In this document: positions 1-6,607 of the stretch, one piece after another
Layout: every line of letters begins with the position of its first letter
How positions within the stretch are numbered: the first letter of the stretch is position 1
Assembly (NCBI GenBank): GCA_946612185.1
Contig: CAMOEP010000074.1
Location: 1 to 8,683 of the forward strand
Direction: 5' to 3'
DNA length: 8,683 nt
From: an uncultured Ruminococcus sp.
GTDB lineage: Bacteria > Bacillota > Clostridia > Oscillospirales > Ruminococcaceae
Notes under the pieces: generated by a model
The model's database searches: none
The model's input: the letters and a program-made list of their open reading frames with translations, nothing else
Told to the model about the DNA's origin: nothing
Made by a program: the position numbers and the translations under genes

Positions 1-11
1 GACTAAATTTT

Positions 12-17
12 AAGGAG
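12..17 (+). promoter_or_regulatory. Ribosome binding site of the Mrp-family gene
   Basis: AAGGAG lies 9 nt upstream of the ATG at 27 and supports that start. Only 26 bases precede the gene, so its promoter and any upstream partner gene are outside the window. Confidence 0.85.
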
Positions 18-26
18 TGTTCTTAA

Positions 27-857
27 ATGAGCGAAAATTGTACACCTCAGGATTGTGCAGGCTGCCCCAGTGCAGGTTCATGCAGCAGCAAGCCGGACAG
101 TATGCTTGAAAAGCCCAATCAGATGAGCAATGTTGGTAAAGTTATCGGCATTGTCAGCGGTAAGGGCGGCGTTGGTAAGACTCTGGTCTCCTCACTTCTG
201 GCAGTTTCTATGCAGAGACTTGGCAAGAGCGTTGGTATCCTTGATGCCGATATCACAGGCCCTTCTGTACCAAAGGCATTCGGTATCCATGAGAAGGCTG
301 ATGCCTGCGAGTTCGGAATCATTCCCCGCAAGTCCAAAATGGGCATCGACGTAATGTCCATAAACCTGCTTGTGGAGAACGAGACTGACCCTGTTGTATG
401 GAGAGGCCCTGTTATTGCAGGCGTGGTAAAACAGTTCTGGACAGACGTTATCTGGAAGGACGTAGACTACCTGTTTGTTGATATGCCCCCCGGAACAGGC
501 GACGTTCCGCTGACTGTATTCCAGTCACTCCCTGTTGACGGCATCGTTATCGTAACATCTCCACAGGAACTTGTTTCGATGATCGTTGAAAAGGCAGTAA
601 AAATGGCAAAGCTGATGAATATCCCGATACTGGGTATTATTGAGAATATGAGCTACTTTGAATGTCCCGACTGCGGCAAGCGTCACAAGATCTACGGCGA
701 CAGCCACATTGAGGAGATCGCAAAGGAGTATGGTATTCCCGTACTTGCGCAGCTTCCTGTATGTCCTGACCTTGCAAAGCACTGCGACCAGGGAACTATT
801 GAACTGTACGAAGGCGACTGGCTCGACGCAGCAGTTAACCAGATACTTGGCGAATAA
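27..857 (+). CDS. Mrp/Nbp35-family iron-sulfur cluster carrier ATPase
   Basis: This is a 276-residue cytoplasmic P-loop NTPase of the Mrp/ApbC/Nbp35 family. Members bind and deliver [4Fe-4S] clusters to apoproteins in an ATP-dependent way. A deviant Walker A motif (GKGGVGKT, residues 45-52) is visible, with the Walker A' region ILDADITGPS at 71-80 and the Walker B segment VDMPPGTGD at 151-159. The bridging-cluster cysteines CPDC are at 213-216. The N-terminus carries C5, C10, C13 and C19; the C-X2-C-X5-C part resembles the N-terminal ferredoxin-like cluster of Nbp35, which classical E. coli Mrp lacks. The length fits the Nbp35-like form without an N-terminal MIP18 (DUF59) domain. The start is chosen from the ribosome binding site and from the cysteines lying right behind the ATG. 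The gene is followed by a strong terminator and converges with the Ca2+ ATPase gene. The family assignment is secure; the client proteins are unknown. Confidence 0.95.
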   Translation: MSENCTPQDCAGCPSAGSCSSKPDSMLEKPNQMSNVGKVIGIVSGKGGVGKTLVSSLLAVSMQRLGKSVGILDADITGPSVPKAFGIHEKADACEFGIIPRKSKMGIDVMSINLLVENETDPVVWRGPVIAGVVKQFWTDVIWKDVDYLFVDMPPGTGDVPLTVFQSLPVDGIVIVTSPQELVSMIVEKAVKMAKLMNIPILGIIENMSYFECPDCGKRHKIYGDSHIEEIAKEYGIPVLAQLPVCPDLAKHCDQGTIELYEGDWLDAAVNQILGE

Positions 858-861
858 TTTC

Positions 862-900
862 AAAGGGCAACTCCAGAAAAGGAGCTGCCCTTTGTTTTAT
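862..900 (+). terminator. Intrinsic terminator of the Mrp-family gene
   Basis: The 13-nt arms 862-874 and 881-893 pair with one mismatch (A870 against C885) around the 6-nt loop AGAAAA. A T-rich tail follows (TTTGTTTTA overlapping the stem end). The hairpin begins 5 bp after the stop codon. The A residues at the 5' arm could give some activity on the other strand as well. Confidence 0.9.
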
Positions 901-905
901 GTATG

Positions 906-961
906 AAAAATCCCCTGATACAGCGAACCAGACTGCGGTTTTGCCATATCAGGGGATTTTT
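906..961. terminator. Bidirectional intrinsic terminator between convergent genes
   Basis: A perfect 15-bp stem (906-920 with 947-961) has A-tract and T-tract ends, so it can terminate transcription from either side. The apical region contains a second small stem, GCGAACC (923-929) against 937-944 with one bulge. It lies 24 bp past the stop of the minus-strand Ca2+ ATPase gene and also backs up the first terminator for plus-strand transcripts. Confidence 0.88.
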
Positions 962-984
962 TTATTAAGCTAAGGTAAGCACTA

Positions 985-3615
985 TTACTTCTTGTCTCTC
1001 TGGATTGCCTTGACCATTTCAACAACGGGAACGATCATGGCTGCAACGGCTGCTGCCAGGAGGAACTGAACTATCGAGATCTCAGCCAGTGAGAATATAG
1101 TTCTCAGAGCAGGGACAAAGATGATAAGGTCAGTAAGGATAAATGAAAGAAGAATAGAGACATTGAGCAGCTTGTTGTGGGACTTCATAGTGAAAATGGA
1201 CTTATTGAGGCTTCTCATGTTCCAGGCGTGAAGCATCTCGCATACTGAGAGTGTGAGGAATGCCATAGTAGTACCAACAGCAGCGGAGGTCTGAGCGCCG
1301 ATAACGTAGGAAATGAGTGTGAGGACAGCGATAAGAGCGCCCTGCCAGAGCAGGTTGATTCCAAGTCCGTCAGAGAAGATGTGGGCATTGCTGCTTCTGG
1401 GCTTTCTGGTCATAATGCCAGGTTCAGCGGCTTCCATACCCAGCGCAACAGCCGGGAAGCAGTCGGAAACCAGGTTTATCCACAGCAGGTGAACAGGTCC
1501 AAAGATAGTGAACGGGCCGTCTGTAAGCTTGCCCAGACCGAAAGTAGCGATGAGTATGCAAAGTACCTCACTAAGGTTACTTGAAAGAAGGAACTGGATA
1601 GCCTTGCGGATATTGTCGTAGATACGTCTTCCTTCCTCAACAGCGCCTACGATAGTAGCGAAGTTGTCGTCGGTAAGAACCATGTCAGCTACGTTCTTGG
1701 TAACGTCAGTACCGGTGATACCCATACCAACACCGATATCAGCGCTTTTGATAGAAGGTGCATCGTTTACGCCGTCGCCGGTCATAGCAGTTGTCATGCC
1801 CTTCTTCTTCCATGCGTTTACTATGCGCACTTTATGTTCAGGCTGAACTCGTGCGTAAACGCTGTAGTTTTCAACAGTAGCATTGAATTCGTCATCGGGG
1901 ATATCGGACAGTTCAGCACCGGTAAGAGCCTTCTGACCTTCGCTCAGGATACCCAGCTCCTTAGCGATAGCAACAGCAGTATCACGGTGGTCACCGGTAA
2001 TCATAACAGGACGGATACCAGCGGTGCGGCAAAGACCGATAGCGTCCTTAACCTCCGGACGAACAGGGTCGATCATACCGGTCATACCGATGAATATAAG
2101 ATCATGCTCAAGAGTTTCAGGAGTGCTGTCGGCGGGGAGTTCGTTGTACTCTCTGTAAGCTGCCAGAAGAACACGGAGGGCATTGTCAGCCATAGCCTTG
2201 TTCTGGCGGAGGATCTCCTTCTTATCGTCGTCGGAAATAGGACGAACCATACCGTTATCGAGTATCATTGTACATCTGCGCAGAACTTCATCAGGAGCGC
2301 CTTTGGTGTACTGAACATAGCCGCTGCCGGTCTTATGGACAGTGGACATCATTTTACGGAGCGAGTCGAAAGGAGCTTCGGTAACACGGGGGTACTTCTC
2401 CTCCAGCTTGTACTTTTTCAGACCGCATCTGTTGGCGTAAGCCACAAGAGCAGCCTCAGTAGGCTCACCGGCTACAGTATCGTCGGTATTGAGAACAGCA
2501 TCGCAGCAAAGAGCCATAGCCTGAGCGAGGAGTTCCTTGTCGGTGGTATTCTCCTGAACTACAGTCATCTTGTTCTGAGTGAGAGTACCAGTCTTGTCGG
2601 AGCATATTACCTGAGCGCAGCCAAGAGCCTCGACAGCGGTCAGACGGCGGATAACAGCGCCACGTTTTGACATATTGGTAACGCCGATAGAGAGAACAAC
2701 GGTAACAACAGCAGCAAGTCCCTCAGGGATAGCAGCAACAGCCAGAGAAACAGCGATCATGAAGCTGTTCAGGAAAGCGGGGAGTGAGATAGAGCCGTTC
2801 TGGACAAGGTTCTGTACCACATTGAGAATGAGAATGAAAACGCATATCAGCAGAACTGCAATTGACAGTATCTTACTAAGCTGAGTAAGGCTTTTCTGTA
2901 GGGGAGTTTCGTCGTCCTCGGCATTAGCGATAGCACCGGCGATCTTACCCATTTCGGTATTCATACCAGTAGCTACAACGACTGCTTCTGCACGTCCGTA
3001 AGCGATAGAACTTCCCATGTACAGCATATTTTTACGGTCGCCCAGGGGAACTTCATCGCCTGAGAGAGTTTCGCAGTCCTTATCGCAGGCAACACTTTCG
3101 CCGGTGAGGGCAGATTCCTCAGCTTTCAGTGCAGCAGCGTCAATGATACGGCAGTCAGCAGGAACATTGTCACCGGCTTCAAGTGTGATAACGTCGCCGG
3201 GAACGAGTTCAGCACTGGGGATCACCACAAGTTCACCGCTTCTGAAAACCTTGCTCTGAGCGGCACTCATAGCCTGGAGCGCTTCGATAGCGGATTCAGC
3301 CTTATTCTCCTGATAAACACCAAGAACAGCGTTAGCGACAACAACGAAAAGGATAATGAAAACATCAGCTTCCAGCTTGCCCTCTGAAACGATACCCGTG
3401 ATAGCGGATATTACCGCAGCCGCCAGCAGGACAAGTATCATCGGGTTCTTGAACTGCTCGATAAATCGGGCGAGAAGCGTGGGTTTTGGGGCTTCGTTGA
3501 GTTTATTCTCGCCAAATTCCCCGATACGTTTTTTTGCTTCCTCGGCAGTCAGTCCCGTTTTAGAACTTCTGACTTCGCCAAGGACAGCGTCAATAGATTC
3601 GAGATAGTGTTTCAT
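985..3615 (-). CDS. Calcium-translocating P-type ATPase (PMCA/SERCA type, P2)
   Basis: This is an 876-residue integral membrane pump that uses ATP to export cations, most likely Ca2+. In order it shows an N-terminal cation-ATPase domain (about 1-50), M1-M2 (about 55-102), the actuator TGES loop (171-174), M3-M4 with the PEGL motif (297-300), the phosphorylation motif DKTGT with D340, KGAPDEV in the nucleotide domain (438-444), TGD (540-542), and the hinge GDGVNDAP (613-620), then six C-terminal membrane segments. By motif comparison with SERCA, the ligands E298, N680, E683, N714, D718 and E793 are all present, so both Ca2+ sites look intact. The start is set at the ATG at 3615, not an in-frame ATG at 3711: a GGAGG lies 9 nt before it, and a good promoter occupies the region the longer form would translate. 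The extra 32 residues also do not look like P-type ATPase sequence. It is the last gene before a bidirectional terminator. The specificity is inferred from ligands. Confidence 0.95.
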   Translation of the reverse strand: MKHYLESIDAVLGEVRSSKTGLTAEEAKKRIGEFGENKLNEAPKPTLLARFIEQFKNPMILVLLAAAVISAITGIVSEGKLEADVFIILFVVVANAVLGVYQENKAESAIEALQAMSAAQSKVFRSGELVVIPSAELVPGDVITLEAGDNVPADCRIIDAAALKAEESALTGESVACDKDCETLSGDEVPLGDRKNMLYMGSSIAYGRAEAVVVATGMNTEMGKIAGAIANAEDDETPLQKSLTQLSKILSIAVLLICVFILILNVVQNLVQNGSISLPAFLNSFMIAVSLAVAAIPEGLAAVVTVVLSIGVTNMSKRGAVIRRLTAVEALGCAQVICSDKTGTLTQNKMTVVQENTTDKELLAQAMALCCDAVLNTDDTVAGEPTEAALVAYANRCGLKKYKLEEKYPRVTEAPFDSLRKMMSTVHKTGSGYVQYTKGAPDEVLRRCTMILDNGMVRPISDDDKKEILRQNKAMADNALRVLLAAYREYNELPADSTPETLEHDLIFIGMTGMIDPVRPEVKDAIGLCRTAGIRPVMITGDHRDTAVAIAKELGILSEGQKALTGAELSDIPDDEFNATVENYSVYARVQPEHKVRIVNAWKKKGMTTAMTGDGVNDAPSIKSADIGVGMGITGTDVTKNVADMVLTDDNFATIVGAVEEGRRIYDNIRKAIQFLLSSNLSEVLCILIATFGLGKLTDGPFTIFGPVHLLWINLVSDCFPAVALGMEAAEPGIMTRKPRSSNAHIFSDGLGINLLWQGALIAVLTLISYVIGAQTSAAVGTTMAFLTLSVCEMLHAWNMRSLNKSIFTMKSHNKLLNVSILLSFILTDLIIFVPALRTIFSLAEISIVQFLLAAAVAAMIVPVVEMVKAIQRDKK

Positions 3616-3624
3616 GGCATTAAA

Positions 3625-3629
3625 CCTCC
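3625..3629 (-). promoter_or_regulatory. Ribosome binding site deciding the Ca2+ ATPase start
   Basis: GGAGG on the minus strand lies 9 nt upstream of the ATG at 3615-3613. It fixes the start at 3615 rather than the longer in-frame possibility at 3711. Confidence 0.85.
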
Positions 3630-3643
3630 AATAAAAATTCCTC

Positions 3644-3659
3644 TGCCGGTGTTCCGGCA
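3644..3659 (-). other. Hairpin in the 5' leader of the Ca2+ ATPase mRNA
   Basis: TGCCGG and CCGGCA form a perfect 6-bp, GC-rich stem with a 4-nt loop. It sits between the predicted transcription start (near 3676) and the ribosome binding site. On the minus strand it is followed by GAGGAA and then five T residues, which is too far away for a standard terminator. It may be an mRNA stabiliser or a weak terminator for readthrough from the upstream AAA gene. No riboswitch class was recognised. Confidence 0.5.
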
Positions 3660-3682
3660 AAATAAATAATACAAACAATATT

Positions 3683-3711
3683 ATTTTATCACTTTTCACC
3701 AAACAAATCAA
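3683..3711 (-). promoter_or_regulatory. Sigma-A promoter of the Ca2+ ATPase gene
   Basis: On the minus strand a -35 box TTGATT (3711-3706), a 17-nt spacer and a -10 box TAAAAT (3688-3683) are present, with an extended -10 TG one base upstream (3691-3690). The predicted start of transcription is near 3676, giving a leader of about 60 nt. Four phased repeats lie immediately upstream of the -35. Confidence 0.75.
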
Positions 3712-3719
3712 GCACTAAA

Positions 3720-3758
3720 AATGACAATATTGTGAAAAAACAGTGACAACAATGTGAA
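3720..3758 (-). promoter_or_regulatory. Four 11-bp-phased repeats, possible response-regulator operator
   Basis: Read on the minus strand, hexamers begin every 11 bp: TTCACA (3758), GTCACT (3747), TTCACA (3736) and GTCATT (3725). Equivalently, two 15-mers starting at 3758 and 3736 match at 13 of 15 positions with a 22-bp offset. The last repeat ends 8 bp before the -35 box. Phased direct repeats of this kind are typical of OmpR/PhoB-family winged-helix regulators, and TTCACA fits the Bacillus PhoP half-site TT(A/C/T)A(C/T)A. The regulator is inferred, and the region is AT-rich, so a chance origin is possible. Confidence 0.45.
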
Positions 3759-3763
3759 TAGTA

Positions 3764-5284
3764 TCACTGACCCTCGTAATGCAGCGAATCCAGATCAAGA
3801 GCATCAATATACTGCTGCAATTCCTTGCGCCGCTCGGTGAACATAAGGCTTTTGTGGTTCTGGAAGTACTCCTCGACTTTGTATCTGCCCAGGAATCTTG
3901 CACACACGGGGTCTGAGGTAAGTTCAGCCACGATAATAGCGGTCTGCCGCTCGTCACTGAAAGCGTCGCTGCAAAAGCGGAATATCCCGGAACACCGCCG
4001 GACAGTGTTTTGCGAGGACTCGTCAAGTTCTTTGAGAGTTTCCATAAAGCAGCCTTTAACAGCATCGAAGCCGCCTCCGGACTTTTCCGCCGCATTTTTA
4101 AGCTGCTCATAAACCTTGACCGAGCGCATCATCACACGCTGACGGCTTCCGGAAATACTTCGTGAACTGATACCGGTGTCCAGCAGCCTGTTGGTTTCAG
4201 CAATAGTTTCCTGTAACTTATCTGCGGCGTTGAAACCGTTTTTTTCCGCCAGTTTCTTCATCTTGGAAAGCTGTGCATGAACTTCAGTGATAACGTCAGT
4301 AAACTCCATGACCAGCCGCATCTCGCCGGATATCTTGTCCAGCAGAAGCCCGGTAAGTGCCAGACGCTCATCAAATCCTGCGTCTGCGGCACGCTGCCTG
4401 ATGCTGTCGGGGTAAGTTCCCTCCAGGATAGAATCTATCTGATAGTCGCTCTTATACTTGTTGTACAGGTCGTAATAAACGGCGAATTCACGGGAAATTT
4501 CACGGTTCTGGATATACTGGCTGATAAGCAGGTGATCCACCTTGATGCCCTGAATTTCGCAAAGGCGGATCATGCAGCTAAGGTCGTCCCAGCCACGGGC
4601 AGTAGCGAAGGACTTGCCCTCCACCCGTGTTTCGATCTTGTAGAAGAAGTCCTTGTGTATCTCCAGAAACGTCAGCACAGCGCCATGTATATTCATAGCG
4701 GCGGCGTACTCCTTCCAGGCATCAAAATCAGGTTCAATGTCGATGCGTTTTAGTCTGTCCCATGTAGCGATGTCGAAGTCCCGGACGGATTTGTTGTACT
4801 CCGGAGGATTTCCGGCAGTTACCACCACCCAGCCGGGTGGAACTTGGAATTTCCCGAACACTTTGTATTGCAGGAATTGCAGCATTACCGGGGTAAGTGT
4901 CTCAGAAACGCAGTTTATCTCGTCCAGAAAAAGAATACCGTTGCTGACACCGGTTCGTTCCATAAGATCATAAACGGAAGCGATTATCTCGCTCATGGTG
5001 TACTCGGAGATATCGTAGGTTTTCCCCTGGTACTCTTTCTGGCGGATAAGCGGCAGACCCAGGGCAGATTGCCTGGTGTGGTGGGTCATTGAGTAGGACA
5101 GCAGACCGATCCCCATTTCAGCGGCGATCTGTTCCATAATGGCAGTCTTGCCGATACCAGGCGGTCCCATGAGGAAAACCGGACGTTGTTTCTGTGGCGG
5201 GATAATATAGCTGCCCAGTTCGTCCACAGCGAGGTACGCCTGAACGGTATTCTTGATTTGTTCCTTAGCTTGTTTTATGTTCAT
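3764..5284 (-). CDS. MoxR-type AAA+ ATPase (AAA_5-like)
   Basis: This is a 506-residue predicted cytoplasmic AAA+ ATPase. Walker A is GPPGIGKT (40-47), Walker B is ILFLDEIN (117-124), sensor 1 is TAGNP (156-160), the likely arginine finger is in WDRLKR (R177), and a sensor-2-like arginine sits in TARGWDDLS (R230). The region around ALGLPLI (74-80), between Walker A and B, resembles the insertion typical of MoxR proteins. The C-terminal part (about 290-506) is charged and probably helical, with no recognised domain. MoxR proteins form hexameric rings that remodel or activate partners, often von Willebrand A proteins; none is encoded here. The gene is third in an operon after two LRR-ankyrin genes, 12 bp behind the second, with AAAGG (5292-5296) 7 nt before the ATG. 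No clear terminator follows. The AAA+ class is secure; its role is unknown. Confidence 0.92.
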   Translation of the reverse strand: MNIKQAKEQIKNTVQAYLAVDELGSYIIPPQKQRPVFLMGPPGIGKTAIMEQIAAEMGIGLLSYSMTHHTRQSALGLPLIRQKEYQGKTYDISEYTMSEIIASVYDLMERTGVSNGILFLDEINCVSETLTPVMLQFLQYKVFGKFQVPPGWVVVTAGNPPEYNKSVRDFDIATWDRLKRIDIEPDFDAWKEYAAAMNIHGAVLTFLEIHKDFFYKIETRVEGKSFATARGWDDLSCMIRLCEIQGIKVDHLLISQYIQNREISREFAVYYDLYNKYKSDYQIDSILEGTYPDSIRQRAADAGFDERLALTGLLLDKISGEMRLVMEFTDVITEVHAQLSKMKKLAEKNGFNAADKLQETIAETNRLLDTGISSRSISGSRQRVMMRSVKVYEQLKNAAEKSGGGFDAVKGCFMETLKELDESSQNTVRRCSGIFRFCSDAFSDERQTAIIVAELTSDPVCARFLGRYKVEEYFQNHKSLMFTERRKELQQYIDALDLDSLHYEGQ

Positions 5285-5296
5285 ATATTTACCTTT

Positions 5297-6595
5297 CTAC
5301 AGAGAAAACTGGCTCAGAATGTCCGAGTAACCGCCGTCGGAATTCTTGTGGTCAAGCAGCGCCAGCGATATCTCATTGCAGTTATTCTCAGCCGCCATAG
5401 CGATGAACTCGTCTATCCGCTCCGGCGGGATTATGTCATATTTCAGCAGCGGCGCTAAAAAGTCGGGATTCCCGGAAGAAATGATGAACTCCATAACTCT
5501 TTTTATACGGCAGCGCAGCATTTCCTGCGCTTTCTCAGAGCCGCAGCAGTCGAGGTCGAAGATGAGCAGCGGAATCCTGATATTGTTGCTTTGGATTCCG
5601 GTATAATTTCCGGAAATGATATTTGGGATAAGTTCAGGTCTGAACCCTCTTGAAAGATTCAGTTCCAGAGTTTTTCCGCAGTCAGTTATGATGAGTTTTC
5701 TGAGCCGGTTGCAGTTCCGGACGGCGTTATCAAGTCCCTTGCGGATATCACGGCTTAACCTGAGAACCTCAGCACCGGGCGGATACATAAGCAGTTCACC
5801 GGTTTTCTTATCCATAAGCATATTATCAACGCTTGCAAAATCAGGATTATCCGGTGAAACTTCAATAGCTGCAAGGCGCTGTATGGTTACATTCTCAGGG
5901 AACGAAACACGCTCAATACCGCTGTGCAGCCTGAGAACTCTCAGCCCGGAGTCCTGGAAGTTCCCGGCATCAAACTCGGTCAAAGAACCGGGAATAGTAA
6001 ACTCTCCTAAAGCGCTGCAACCAGTGAAGCAGCAGTTCATACTTACCGTAGAATCTGGAAGTACAGCTTCCTTCAGGGCGGAGCAGCCGGGGAAAAGTCC
6101 GTCCGCACGGAAAGGAGCATTTGTGCTGATTCTGGCGGAGCGCAGTGAAATGCACTTGGCAAAAGCGTCCGTACCAATGGAAAGGGAATCTCCGGAAATG
6201 CTTACAGTTTTCAGGTGCGAGCAGCGCATGAAAGCTTGTCCGCCAACACTCTGCAAATTAGAAAGGGCGATATTGCGCAGTTCCCAGCAGTCACAGAACG
6301 CTCTATCACCGATGAACTGAACCGAATCCGGCAGGGGAGTATCAAGGTGACTACACCCCTGAAAAGCGCCCTCGCCTATGCCGACCAATCCTTCCGGCAG
6401 GCGGATATTATGCAGGCGGACACAGTTGGCAAAGGCGTTTTTCCCTATCTCACGAACCGTGTCCGGCAGGGTGATAGTGTAAAGGTACTCGCCCTCAGCA
6501 AAAGCATTTTCACCGATACTGACTGTTCCCTCCGGAACGTCAAAGGTATTTGTTCCGCTGACATGTACATAATGTTCAAATATTTTACCTGGCAA
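5297..6595 (-). CDS. Cytoplasmic BspA-type LRR protein with ankyrin-like C-terminus (B)
   Basis: This 432-residue protein has no signal peptide or membrane segment. About residues 17-305 are BspA/TpLRR-type leucine-rich repeats (LRR_5 family), with units of the form AF-x2-C-x2-L-x2-I-x-LP. The repeat cysteines at 58, 81, 103, 125, 148, 171, 193 are spaced 22-23 residues apart, and a further one is at 295. Residues about 360-417 resemble ankyrin helix pairs (PDFLAPLLKY and MAAENNCNEISLALLDH). The protein ends in SDGGYSDILSQFSL, like its upstream neighbour. Translation starts at a TTG (6595-6593): no in-frame ATG occurs until about residue 259, and a strong GGAGG lies 7 nt upstream, overlapping the stop of the previous gene. 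The gene is a diverged tandem duplicate and probably makes protein-protein contacts. Function unknown. Confidence 0.9.
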   Translation of the reverse strand: MPGKIFEHYVHVSGTNTFDVPEGTVSIGENAFAEGEYLYTITLPDTVREIGKNAFANCVRLHNIRLPEGLVGIGEGAFQGCSHLDTPLPDSVQFIGDRAFCDCWELRNIALSNLQSVGGQAFMRCSHLKTVSISGDSLSIGTDAFAKCISLRSARISTNAPFRADGLFPGCSALKEAVLPDSTVSMNCCFTGCSALGEFTIPGSLTEFDAGNFQDSGLRVLRLHSGIERVSFPENVTIQRLAAIEVSPDNPDFASVDNMLMDKKTGELLMYPPGAEVLRLSRDIRKGLDNAVRNCNRLRKLIITDCGKTLELNLSRGFRPELIPNIISGNYTGIQSNNIRIPLLIFDLDCCGSEKAQEMLRCRIKRVMEFIISSGNPDFLAPLLKYDIIPPERIDEFIAMAAENNCNEISLALLDHKNSDGGYSDILSQFSL

Positions 6596-6602
6596 CTTAG
6601 CA

Positions 6603-6607
6603 CCTCC
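6603..6607 (-). promoter_or_regulatory. Ribosome binding site overlapping the upstream stop codon
   Basis: The minus strand reads TAGGAGGTG: the stop codon of LRR protein A (6609-6607) shares its G with the GGAGG that serves the TTG start at 6595. This implies translational coupling of the two LRR genes and supports the rare start codon. Confidence 0.85.

Noticed and set aside
1834..2670. 278-codon plus-strand open frame inside the Ca2+ ATPase gene
   Set aside because: It is antisense to a conserved ATPase region, has no domain-like features, and is explained by codon bias of the true gene.
3616..3711. In-frame ATG at 3711 that would lengthen the Ca2+ ATPase by 32 residues
   Set aside because: The extension overlaps a good promoter, has no convincing ribosome binding site and does not resemble P-type ATPase N-termini. 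The ATG at 3615 has GGAGG at proper spacing.
4277..4753. 158-codon plus-strand open frame opposite the AAA gene
   Set aside because: It is antisense to a clear AAA+ gene and shows no family signature.
5616..6320. 234-codon plus-strand open frame opposite LRR gene B
   Set aside because: It is antisense to the LRR repeats, low-complexity in Ser and Leu, with no ribosome binding site or recognisable motif.
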